Source: Xanthobacter autotrophicus (GTDB lineage Bacteria > Pseudomonadota > Alphaproteobacteria > Rhizobiales > Xanthobacteraceae). From it: a stretch of 64,000 nucleotides of DNA. Both the position numbers and the translations under genes were made by a program. Location: positions 1 to 64,000 of the forward strand of contig NZ_JAIVFN010000004.1 of assembly GCF_030015065.1 (NCBI RefSeq), given 5' to 3'. The notes beneath the pieces are model-generated. The model was given only the letters and a program-made list of their open reading frames with translations, made no database searches and was not told where the DNA came from. Shown piece by piece: positions 43,496 to 51,594 of this stretch. Numbering within the stretch: position 1 is the stretch's first letter; each line of letters starts with the position of its first letter.

Positions 43496-43613
43496 GGGGA
43501 AGACCTCGAGGAGAGCGGGAACAGGGCGAGCCCTCGGCCGCTCTCTCTCGACCGTCCGGGCTCAAACCCGTCCCGGCCCCCTCTGCCTCTCGACGTGCGA
43601 GCGGTAGGCTGAA
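43496..43613 (-). promoter_or_regulatory. Structured leader of the Strawberry-notch gene
   Basis: The leader can fold into GAGCCC/GGGCTC (43528-43533 with 43558-43563) enclosing CGGCCG/CGACCG (43535-43540 with 43549-43554; one G-U pair on the minus strand), and an outer GGGA/TCCC pairing. It resembles the leaders of the ParB-like and ArdC-like genes. Confidence 0.5.
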
Positions 43614-44258
43614 TCAGCCGAAGCGCCGGCCCGCTTCGGTGAAGGTGTAGCCGTTCGCCGCAATCGCCTCGTCGACCACCTCGTCCGAGGTCAGATGCTC
43701 GTATTCCCGTTCGAGCTGGCGGTAGAGCCAGCGGGCCAGATCGCGGAGCGCTTCCGAGACGGCATCTTCTGCATCGGCGGTCATGTCCTGACCTACGGGA
43801 CTGTCGCGATCGACCATGATGGCCATGCAATGCTCGTGATAGTAGCGCCCCCGGTGGGTCATCGTGGCTCGGAGCTGGTAGAAGTTGCGCCGCTGAACGG
43901 CCTGGAGGGTATCGGCGATCCGGTGAAGCGCGGTATCCGTCGGTGCATAGGCCCGGATGCGGCCGGCGGCGGATCTCGCGTGTCGGTAGTCGCCCTCGAA
44001 GCAGGCTCCGTCGCCCTGGCTCCAGAAGCCCGAAAACCAGATGCAGGGTTTCGAGCGGGTGCTACCGCCGAACAGCCGGACAGGGCGCCTCCTGAGGCTG
44101 ATGCCGAGGATCATGCAAATGCGTTCGAAGTCGTCATAGGCGAACTCGAACCAGTCATAATCGAAGCTGCCGTCGCGGTACCATCCGCGCGCGGCGTCCT
44201 TCGCCGCAGCGGAGAGTTCGTCGAGGCGATAGACGGTGGTTTCGATGATCTCAGGCAT
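43614..44258 (-). CDS. Conserved ICE protein, antitoxin-like annotation in relatives
   Basis: 214 residues: the TTVYRLDELSAAAKDAARGW start and the central KPCIWFSGFWSQGDGACFEG block are very well conserved in ICEs and some phages. Relatives are often labelled as antitoxin of a toxin-antitoxin stability system, but I see no toxin beside it and no evidence for that function. ATG 44258 overlaps the previous gene by eight bases. Confidence 0.8.
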   Translation of the reverse strand: MPEIIETTVYRLDELSAAAKDAARGWYRDGSFDYDWFEFAYDDFERICMILGISLRRRPVRLFGGSTRSKPCIWFSGFWSQGDGACFEGDYRHARSAAGRIRAYAPTDTALHRIADTLQAVQRRNFYQLRATMTHRGRYYHEHCMAIMVDRDSPVGQDMTADAEDAVSEALRDLARWLYRQLEREYEHLTSDEVVDEAIAANGYTFTEAGRRFG

Positions 44259-44667
44259 CGGGATTACCTCCATCCACCGCGGCGGCGAGCCAGCCATCGG
44301 TGTCGATCCATCCGAGGGTCTCACCCGTGCCGAGGTCGAGGACGTGCGCACCGCCGCCAAACCCATTGAGCCGGGGCCGCGAGCAGGTATTGGCGTATTG
44401 GAAGCCCCAACGGCCCTTGAGGCTGAATTCCGCCGCGCAGAGTTTCACGAACTGGATCAGCCGTTCGGGATCGCCGGAGACGTCATCCCGTAGCCAGAGC
44501 TGCGAGCCGCCGTGCTCCGGCTGGATGGAGACAAGGAAGCCCTCCGACGGCGGTTCTTCCGACGCGCCCGCTTCGGACAGGGCATTGTAGAGATCGAGTG
44601 CGCGCGCGGCGTTCTGAGCTGTGCCGACGTCGAGCAGGCACGAGAAGTGCGTGAAATAGTCTGCCAT
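44251..44667 (-). CDS. Conserved hypothetical ICE protein
   Basis: 138 residues starting MADYFTHFSCLLDVGTAQNA. A compact alpha/beta protein with a C-terminal DLGTGETLGWIDTDGWLAA segment. It resembles proteins next to ParB-like genes in other ICEs; function unknown. Its start is close behind a terminator-like hairpin (44691-44714), so its transcription may be attenuated or use its own promoter. Confidence 0.75.
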   Translation of the reverse strand: MADYFTHFSCLLDVGTAQNAARALDLYNALSEAGASEEPPSEGFLVSIQPEHGGSQLWLRDDVSGDPERLIQFVKLCAAEFSLKGRWGFQYANTCSRPRLNGFGGGAHVLDLGTGETLGWIDTDGWLAAAVDGGNPDA

Positions 44668-44685
44668 GACAGTCTCCCACGAAAA

Positions 44686-44714
44686 TGAAAAAGCCCGGCG
44701 CGGCGACTGGGCTT
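44686..44714 (-). terminator. Terminator-like hairpin upstream of 44667 gene
   Basis: On the minus strand AAGCCC (44714-44709) pairs with GGGCTT (44696-44691) across a 12-base loop and is followed by TTT, CA and TTTT. It lies downstream of the ParB-like gene and just before the next gene start, so it may end the upstream transcript. Confidence 0.6.
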
Positions 44715-44739
44715 ATGGAAGGGGCGTCTGAGGAAAGAT

Positions 44740-44763
44740 GCGGGACCACCGGAGCGGTCCCGC
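44740..44763 (-). terminator. Hairpin directly after the ParB-like stop codon
   Basis: GCGGGACC and GGTCCCGC form a perfect 8-base stem with an 8-base loop, starting 10 bases after the ParB-like stop. There is no T run, so it may protect the mRNA 3' end rather than terminate. Confidence 0.45.
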
Positions 44764-44772
44764 CTGGATCGG

Positions 44773-46917
44773 CTACTCGGCTGCGATGGCCGGGAGCGGC
44801 TCGGTATCTTCGTCCGAAGGTTCCTCGTCGCCTGAGAGGAACGCCGGCAGATCCACGGACCTTGCCTCAGCTTCGGGTTCGGCCGGTTCGGAGGATATGT
44901 CCGTGTCGGCGAGCCGCAGCGGCTCGGGCAGCCACCGGGCGTCGGCGAGAAGTCGTTCGGCTTCCTTGGCCATTTCAGCTTTCTTCAGATGCTCGATGAG
45001 CTGCGCCGCCCGGTCTCCCGCGCCCTCACGCACGGCCTCGACGATGCGACGCTTCGGCACCCGGCCGAGATAACTGTCGACCGAAGGACGCCATCCGGCC
45101 TCCACCATGTCGAGACCAGTCGCCCGCGCGAGCCGGTCGGCCTGGGTGAGACGGCGTTCGAGCCCGTGCTGGGACACGCCGTTCCCGCCGTAGGGGTTCG
45201 GCTTCTCGTAAAGCGCGTTGACGCCGAAGCTCACGCAATGAGCGAGCAGCGCGAGTCGGCTCGCATCGTCGAGTGCCGACAGCCAGTCCCAGAGCGCCTG
45301 ATCGCCCTGCGGAAAATCGGCCTTCCAGGCGTCGTGACGCTCCGCGATCGCGCATGCGGAGGGGCTGTCCTTGAGGTCGGCGGCCTGCGCGGGGAAGAAG
45401 ACGTGTCGCACGGACGCTTCGAGGCATCCGCCGCCAGTGCTGGTGCGCTGGAATGTGTCGATGACGAGCTTGTGCAGCAGCGCCGTCAGCGCGATCTGTG
45501 GGTTGCTCGCCACGGCGTCGCGCAGCGCGAGCGTGCGATGGGCGGTCAGTTCGATCACCAGGCGCTCGGGCAACGGCTTGATCACGTCGTCCTCGTCGTC
45601 CTCGCTTTCGATCGGCTGCCCGCCGACCGTGATGACGGTGCGGGACGTGCCGCTCGGTCCGGGTTCGCCGGCTTGGGCGCTGGTGGCCGCCGTAGCGTCA
45701 TCGGTCTCGTCATCGGGCAGGACGAGGGGCGCCTCGTCGTCCGGGCGAACATAGCCGCGGTCGACCACGAGCCTGCCGTCCGCGCCGATGCTCACGAAGA
45801 CGCCAGCACGCGTGATATCGCAGGGATCAAAGATCACCGGCCGGGTGTCGAGCTCATCCAGCAGGGCCTCGATCTCGCCGAGCCGCGCATCGACATCGTC
45901 TGGCAATTCGTCCGCACCTTCATACTCGGCTTCGAGCCGCTGATACTCAGCGTTGAGCGCGTCGATCGTCGCCTGCTCGTCAGCCGATCGTTCGGCGGCG
46001 ACACCCTCGATCTGGCGCAGACCGTGGGTGTGACCGTAGGGGAAGTCGGCAGCGACCTCGATCCACTTCCAACCTTCGGCCGCGATGGCCTTAGCCTCTG
46101 TCTTCAGCTTGGCGGCAACCAGGGTATCGAGCAGGGCGACATCGGCGAGCCAGCCGCCATCGTCCTGTTGGAAGAGATCGCGCAGGACCGTGCCGCCAGC
46201 GGCTTCATAGGCATCGAGCCCGACGAACATGGCGCGGCGGTCCGACGCGCGCACCGTCTTCTCGGTCAGCATGCGGCGGATCTGATAGGGCTCCTTGGAC
46301 CAGGAGCCTGCGATCGTCTCCCAGACCTGTTCCTGCCTCGGATGGTCGGCGCTGACCGTGAAGGCCATCAGCTGCTCCAGCGTCATGCCGTCCTCGGCAT
46401 AGACGTCGAGAAGCCTCGGCGAGACGCCGGCAAGGCGCAGACGCTGCTTCACCACATGAGCGGAAGTGAAGAAGGCCGCGGCAATGTCTTCCTCGGACTG
46501 GCCCTTGTCGCGCAGCGCCTGGAACGCCCGGAACTGATCGAGCGGGTGGAGCGGAGCACGCTGAAGGTTCTCTGCCAGGGAGTCGTCTTCGGCCAGAATC
46601 GGCGTCGCGGGATCGCGCACCACGCACGGCACTGCGGCTGTCTTGGCGAGGCGCTTCTGCTTCACCAGACGCTCGAGCGCCCGGTAGCGACGCCCACCGG
46701 CCGGGATCTCGTACAGGCCGGTCTCTGCGCCATCGGCATCGATGATAGGACGGACGTTGAGGCTCTGCAGGAGACCGCGGCGCGCGATGTCCTCGGCGAG
46801 TTCCTCGATAGACACACCGGCTTTGATGCGCCTGACGTTCGCCTGCGAGAGCGAGAGCTTGTTGAAGGGGATGTCGCGCGATGGCGAGAGGATGATCTTC
46901 TGAATGGCAGTGGCCAT
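44773..46917 (-). CDS. Large ParB/Spo0J-like protein
   Basis: 714 residues, far longer than chromosomal ParB (about 300). The N-terminal ParB/Sulfiredoxin nuclease-like domain (about 20-140) has YEIPAGGRRYRALERLV and SLAENLQRAPLHPLDQFRAF, followed by a KorB-like helix-turn-helix (DIAAAFFTSAHVVKQRLRLA). The long middle and acidic C terminus are specific to the ICE type. It may regulate and bind ICE DNA rather than act in partition, since it is far from parA. ATG 46917 has GGAG upstream. Confidence 0.9.
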   Translation of the reverse strand: MATAIQKIILSPSRDIPFNKLSLSQANVRRIKAGVSIEELAEDIARRGLLQSLNVRPIIDADGAETGLYEIPAGGRRYRALERLVKQKRLAKTAAVPCVVRDPATPILAEDDSLAENLQRAPLHPLDQFRAFQALRDKGQSEEDIAAAFFTSAHVVKQRLRLAGVSPRLLDVYAEDGMTLEQLMAFTVSADHPRQEQVWETIAGSWSKEPYQIRRMLTEKTVRASDRRAMFVGLDAYEAAGGTVLRDLFQQDDGGWLADVALLDTLVAAKLKTEAKAIAAEGWKWIEVAADFPYGHTHGLRQIEGVAAERSADEQATIDALNAEYQRLEAEYEGADELPDDVDARLGEIEALLDELDTRPVIFDPCDITRAGVFVSIGADGRLVVDRGYVRPDDEAPLVLPDDETDDATAATSAQAGEPGPSGTSRTVITVGGQPIESEDDEDDVIKPLPERLVIELTAHRTLALRDAVASNPQIALTALLHKLVIDTFQRTSTGGGCLEASVRHVFFPAQAADLKDSPSACAIAERHDAWKADFPQGDQALWDWLSALDDASRLALLAHCVSFGVNALYEKPNPYGGNGVSQHGLERRLTQADRLARATGLDMVEAGWRPSVDSYLGRVPKRRIVEAVREGAGDRAAQLIEHLKKAEMAKEAERLLADARWLPEPLRLADTDISSEPAEPEAEARSVDLPAFLSGDEEPSDEDTEPLPAIAAE

Positions 46918-46976
46918 GACAGGTCTCCGCGACGGGCGGCCGGGAGCCTCTCTCCCGACCTCCAACCCGTCACGAA
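46918..46976 (-). promoter_or_regulatory. Hairpin leader of the ParB-like gene
   Basis: CGCGACGGG (46928-46936) pairs with CCCGTCACG (46966-46974), and inside it GGCCGGGAG (46938-46946) pairs with CTCCCGACC (46952-46960) around a 5-base loop CCTCT. Each non-Watson-Crick pair is G-U if the RNA is read from the minus strand. It shares sequence and fold with the ArdC leader. Confidence 0.65.
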
Positions 46977-47077
46977 AATCGGCGCAGCCCTCTTCCTCTC
47001 ATCGCTTCCGGATAGCCGGAACGCCGTAGAGCCGGAAAGACGGGACTGCGCCGATGCTTGGAGCGTATGCGAGTGGG

Positions 47078-48046
47078 TCATGCCGCCTGGCGTGCGGCCT
47101 CGGGGGTGGTGGCAATTGCCTGACCCGGTTCTCCGGCGTTTGGGGCGAAGGCCAGCAACCAGTCCGCTGCCTTGCTTGCCTGACTGGCTGCACGGACGAT
47201 GGCGCGATTGTCCTCGCGCATGACCTCGGCCCAGGATCCGATGTAGTCGGCGTGGCGGACGGTCGGGGCGATGCCGAGGGCGGTGCAGCAGAAGGCCGAG
47301 GCGATCTCGGCAACCAGTTCCTCGAACGCGTATTTCTTGGAGCCGAACGATCCTGTGAGATCGCGTCCCAGCCGATGGGCCGCGCCGCTGGCATGGGCGC
47401 ATTCATGTAGCGCCGTGCGATGCCAGTTGATGGGCTCGAAGAAGGCTTGGGGCGGCGGCACCATCACATAGTCAGGTGCCGGCGCGTAGTAGGCCCGGTC
47501 GCCGCCGATGCGAAAGTCGATCCCGCTGGCCCGGATCAGCGCGTCGACCGTGGGCTCGATCAGCCCAAGTTCGGGCGCCGGCACGGCGGCAACGAGGTCC
47601 TCAGGCAGGCCGGCACACTGAGCGACGTTGAAGACCGTGAAGCGCTTCAGGAACGGGATCGCCTGTGCCTCGTCGCCGGTCTCTCGCGCACGACGGCGTT
47701 CATCGTCCGGCACGAAGCGGTCGGCATAGACGACGGTGGTGCCGCGCTCGCCCTTGCGGACATTGCCGCCAAGCGACAGGGCCTGGCGGAAGGTCAGCCA
47801 GCCTTGGCTCGGGAAGCCGTGCGAGATCACCGCGCCCCAGAGGATCAGCACATTGATCCCCGAGTAGCCGCGCCCGGTTGCGGCGTTGGTCGGCATGGCG
47901 AGCGGCGCCTTGGCCGCGGCCGTCCCCCAGGGCTGGACCCAGGGCAACCGTCCGGCCTCCAGTTCGGCCAGGATCTTGCCGGTGATTTCGTCATACAGGC
48001 TCGTCCGGTCGGCGCTCGGCCGGCTGCGTGGATCACGTTTCGACAT
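47078..48046 (-). CDS. ArdC-like antirestriction and zincin metallopeptidase protein
   Basis: 322 residues. The N-terminal ssDNA-binding domain (about 15-140: SLYDEITGKILAELEAGRLP, ATGRGYSGINVLILW, LSLGGNVRKGERGTTVVY) and the C-terminal zincin domain with HECAH and the downstream Glu in FEELVAEIASAF are both typical of ArdC. ArdC protects incoming single-stranded ICE DNA in the recipient and can act against type I restriction. The metal ligands look intact. Confidence 0.93.
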   Translation of the reverse strand: MSKRDPRSRPSADRTSLYDEITGKILAELEAGRLPWVQPWGTAAAKAPLAMPTNAATGRGYSGINVLILWGAVISHGFPSQGWLTFRQALSLGGNVRKGERGTTVVYADRFVPDDERRRARETGDEAQAIPFLKRFTVFNVAQCAGLPEDLVAAVPAPELGLIEPTVDALIRASGIDFRIGGDRAYYAPAPDYVMVPPPQAFFEPINWHRTALHECAHASGAAHRLGRDLTGSFGSKKYAFEELVAEIASAFCCTALGIAPTVRHADYIGSWAEVMREDNRAIVRAASQASKAADWLLAFAPNAGEPGQAIATTPEAARQAA

Positions 48047-48441
48047 CGCGGGTCTCCGCGACGGGCGCCGGAAGCCTCTCTCCCAGCCTTCAACCCGTCA
48101 CGGCACAGCCAGCCTGCACTCTCACTCTCGGGGTCGTTGCGGGGAGCTTTCCGCAGAAGGGGTCGGCTGAGAAATAGCTCAGCAGCAGGGGAAGGCTTTT
48201 CCCTCGGTTCCCATATCACGCCGCTGACGAAACCAATCGGCGGGGTGTTGACTACAAATCTGCCGACCCTTCGGATGGCCTCAGGATCACCGGTCTTGAA
48301 GAAAATGTGGTTTCCGAAGCGCCGACCCAATGACGCGAGAGGGGCTTCAGACGTGCATCACCGCGTTCATGAAGCAGCTAAGGCGGCATGGCGCGGAAAT
48401 CGGTGGATAATGTGTGATTGTCGACAGCCGCTTCTGCTCGG
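48047..48441. other. Region between ArdC and defence operon, with hairpin leader
   Basis: About 395 bases without a credible gene. The part next to ArdC (48057-48102) holds the leader hairpin CGCGACGGG/CCCGTCACG enclosing GCCGGAAG/CTCCCAGC with the loop CCTCT, matching the ParB leader. The rest, up to the end of the SF2 helicase gene, shows nothing clear. Confidence 0.6.
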
Positions 48442-51400
48442 CTATCTTCCTGACTTATCAGAAAGCTCGGGCTCGAGGCGGATTTGCAAGTCGCTGAGCA
48501 GACTGGCTTCCATGCCCTCGCCCGCCAGATTTTGCAGGTAGTCAAGTAGATCATCCTGGCGTGGCTGTCCGAATGCCAGACGATAAACGGTGAGACTGCG
48601 TTTCAGCCAGGCTAGACGCGAAACCTCCCGACTGAACGGCAACATCGGCACTCGCCGTTCGATCCGCACGGAACCTTCGTAGATCCAGTATGGGATGATA
48701 TCGCTGTCGATCGGCGCTTCAGATCGCGCGCGTTCAAACATCAGCTTCCACGGATCGTCAGGAGCTTTCCCACTTCCCCGGACCACAGCAGCTTGGCGCT
48801 CGGCGAGGTTGAGGCGCACCGCGTGGCCTTTGAAGCGGTGTACGCGGCCTTCGCGCTGTTCGAGGTCCACCGGGTTGCCCGGCAGGTTCCAGTGATAGAC
48901 GCGATAGCAGTAGGGATGGAAATCCAGCCCTTCCTGGCCGACCGACGTGGTGGCGAGAACAAACGGCCGGAACGGTGAGTTGAACGCATCGCGCACGCCT
49001 CCGAGCCGCGCGACGGCGCCGTCTTCGTCCTTGTAGTCGGCGAGCCGCATCGCGAAGCGTCCGCGCATCTGGAATTTGCTGATGGCGAGGGCCTCTCCAT
49101 CGACATGCACGTCATCGACGTCGATCTGTGACGGGCGGATTGCCAGGGCCTGGGCCATGGCGCGAGCGACACCGATTGCGCGCTCATCGGCCGGACGGGC
49201 GCCAAGACCTTCGGCGTCGACGAGGTAGTGGGCGTATTCGTCAAGGACGGCCTGAAGATTGTGCTGGGCGCAATAGACCAGCACGCGGCGCCAGTAGTGA
49301 TCGTCGGTATCCCGCCGCAGCAGGGCGACCGCGTCGTGCTGATTGAACAGCGTGCGGAACGACCAGGCGACTTCGGCGGCGGCGCTGAGCATGCGCGGGT
49401 CGTCCCAAGCCAACTCGGGAGCGATCCGTTTGAGAGCGCGAAGCGCGCATATGGCCGGACTGCCGAGCGCGACGTCAACCAGCAGATCCGATAGATCAGC
49501 GGACGTAGCGCCAATGTCGCGCGTCTTCACCGCTGTGGCCAGTTCGGCGACATGATCGTGGAAGGCGTCTTCGCGCGCCAGCGCGCGCATGCCGTGGGGC
49601 ATCTCCAGCCACGCGCGGGACCGCACGCCCAGCAGGTCATCGATCACGGCAGGGGCGGCCCACTCGGCGCTGTTCGCGTCTTGATGCGATACCGCTCCCT
49701 CCTGCAAAGCACCGATGGCTGGCTTGAGGCGGTCGCCGACAGCGGCGCGCATTCCCTCCAGCGACAAGGCGGTCTCGGTTTCGCTGAACACTGCCAGCGG
49801 ATCGGCCAGTTCGGCCAGAGATGGCGAAGGATAGATCAGCAGCAGCGCGCGCAGACCCGCGAGCCGACCGTGATCCTGCCGAAACTGCAAGGGGCGCAGG
49901 CGATGCTGCTCGAAATAGCGTCGGCCGGATTCGCCGACACCCATTCGCCGTTCGGCTTCGTAGGACAGGAGGGCTGCGACCGCGTCGGGCACCATGGACC
50001 AGGACGAAAATATCAGCGCCTTGGTCAGCGGCGCCCCGGATCTCGGGTCGCCGTAGTAGGGCATAGCGGCAGGCAGCCAGAGATTTTGTTCGAGGTGCAG
50101 GCCGAAGATGTCGTCCATGATCGCGCGCATACGGCCATTGGCAGGGTCCAGCGGCGCGTAGGCGTCGATGGCGTCGTGATCGAGCATGGCCGGTCGAGCC
50201 GCCTGGATTGCGGTGCGGAGCGCGGCCGAAGGAGCGTTGGCCTGGTCTTCCAGCAGCCGTTTCAGGCTGTAGTGGCGCATGAAGTTGAGCAGGTAGGGCG
50301 AGGATTTCCAGTATTCGATGATCTCGGGGGCATCGAGCGTGCGCGCCACCTGGGAAACGGCCGATGCCTGCGCGAGGTCGGCGGGCGCGACCGAGACTGT
50401 GACGGCGGGCTCGCTCATCATGGAGTCGCGCTCGACCGTGGACGCGACCCGTTCGGTTCGCGCGATCACCCGGCGCAGGCGCCGTTCGATGGTCTGGCGG
50501 GTCTCGACCGCTGAGGCGTGTGACTGCGGCAGGGCATGCAGGAGACCACGGAAGGCGCGCATTTCTCGCGCCAGCGTGGCCGTAACCTCCGGCCCCTTTT
50601 CCCGGCCGTAGAGGAAACTCAGTGTCTCCAGGAAGTCCTGATAGTGATCGCCTTCGTCTGGCTCGTCGCCGGCGAGCGTGAGCATCCGATAGGGCGTGGC
50701 GGAGAGAAGCAGGGTGCGGGCGGCGTGCCCGTCGCCTCCTGAATAGTCGAACAGTTCGCGCGCGAGGATTGCCGCGTCGCTGTCGCCGTGCAGCAGATCC
50801 CGAAACCGCTGGAACTCGTCCATGATGATGAGGTCGGGTTGCAGCGCGTCCACGCAGGCATGGGACAGTTTGGCGCGGAGTCGGGCGACCAGGCTGTTGC
50901 GGGGCTGTGTCATCTCCGGGGGATAGGCGTCCCGGCGGCGCGGGAAGAGTTCGCAAACCCGTTCGAGTTCCTCGAAGAGGTCGCGATCCGCCTGCACGTC
51001 GCGGCGGAAGCGCTCGATGATACGCTTGTCGACGCCTTCGAGGGTGAGATTGTCCACGGCGCGGTTCCAGCCGTCGATGCCGGCTGTGACCTGCAACAGG
51101 TTGTGCAGGCCCCGCGGGCGCGTCACGAGATCGCGCAGGAGATGGCACAGCAGAGCGCGTTCCTGGGTCACGCCCGTCGCGGAGCGCAGATCGAAGGTCG
51201 TGCCCGGCGTCAGGCTGATGAAGTTCACCTTGTTGGCGTCGAGGCCCACCTGGTCGCGCAGTTGCAGGGGAACGAGGGTCATGCGGGTTGGCAAGGCCAG
51301 CTCGCGCCGCCCAAGGACGTTCAAGCGGTTGAGGTTCTGGGCGGCGATCGCCTGGTTCGAGCAGATGTAGAGGATGTCGATCCGTTTGGTGGTGTCCCAC

Positions 51401-51594
51401 AGGTGCTCGATCATGCGGGCGATGACCCCGCGCGCCACCATCGTTTTACCAAGGCCGACTTCGTCGGCGACCAGGAACTGGCGGACTGGATCGTCCTGGC
51501 CATAGAGCCGATCGAAGACATAATCGACGGTGCGCCGCTGAAATGCCTTGAGAGGAGCGAGCGCCGCATCGGCGCGGAACCGTTTATTCGGCAT
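48442..51594 (-). CDS. SF2 helicase of defence operon
   Basis: 1050 residues. SF2 helicase core: Walker A ADEVGLGKT ending at residue 51, motif II DLIIMDEFQRFRDL (DEFQ instead of DEAH), motif III LLLSATPYRML, and helicase C with the GQEGLDFHPY block and QREGRVHRFKGH. A long insert separates the two halves. ATG 51594 overlaps the PLD gene by 11 bases, as the PLD gene does with DUF6361, which argues for one operon. It is likely the effector or DNA translocase of an antiphage or restriction-like system; no exact subfamily name can be given. Confidence 0.88.
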   Translation of the reverse strand: MPNKRFRADAALAPLKAFQRRTVDYVFDRLYGQDDPVRQFLVADEVGLGKTMVARGVIARMIEHLWDTTKRIDILYICSNQAIAAQNLNRLNVLGRRELALPTRMTLVPLQLRDQVGLDANKVNFISLTPGTTFDLRSATGVTQERALLCHLLRDLVTRPRGLHNLLQVTAGIDGWNRAVDNLTLEGVDKRIIERFRRDVQADRDLFEELERVCELFPRRRDAYPPEMTQPRNSLVARLRAKLSHACVDALQPDLIIMDEFQRFRDLLHGDSDAAILARELFDYSGGDGHAARTLLLSATPYRMLTLAGDEPDEGDHYQDFLETLSFLYGREKGPEVTATLAREMRAFRGLLHALPQSHASAVETRQTIERRLRRVIARTERVASTVERDSMMSEPAVTVSVAPADLAQASAVSQVARTLDAPEIIEYWKSSPYLLNFMRHYSLKRLLEDQANAPSAALRTAIQAARPAMLDHDAIDAYAPLDPANGRMRAIMDDIFGLHLEQNLWLPAAMPYYGDPRSGAPLTKALIFSSWSMVPDAVAALLSYEAERRMGVGESGRRYFEQHRLRPLQFRQDHGRLAGLRALLLIYPSPSLAELADPLAVFSETETALSLEGMRAAVGDRLKPAIGALQEGAVSHQDANSAEWAAPAVIDDLLGVRSRAWLEMPHGMRALAREDAFHDHVAELATAVKTRDIGATSADLSDLLVDVALGSPAICALRALKRIAPELAWDDPRMLSAAAEVAWSFRTLFNQHDAVALLRRDTDDHYWRRVLVYCAQHNLQAVLDEYAHYLVDAEGLGARPADERAIGVARAMAQALAIRPSQIDVDDVHVDGEALAISKFQMRGRFAMRLADYKDEDGAVARLGGVRDAFNSPFRPFVLATTSVGQEGLDFHPYCYRVYHWNLPGNPVDLEQREGRVHRFKGHAVRLNLAERQAAVVRGSGKAPDDPWKLMFERARSEAPIDSDIIPYWIYEGSVRIERRVPMLPFSREVSRLAWLKRSLTVYRLAFGQPRQDDLLDYLQNLAGEGMEASLLSDLQIRLEPELSDKSGR

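Noticed and set aside
43614-44258. Toxin-antitoxin pair with the gene at 44251-44667
   Set aside because: The antitoxin label of relatives has no support here: neither protein shows a toxin or antitoxin fold, and the two genes are conserved in ICEs without sign of toxicity.
44989-47223. Rightward ORF of 744 codons opposite the ParB-like gene
   Set aside because: Antisense shadow that crosses the ParB start and leader; no recognisable protein features.
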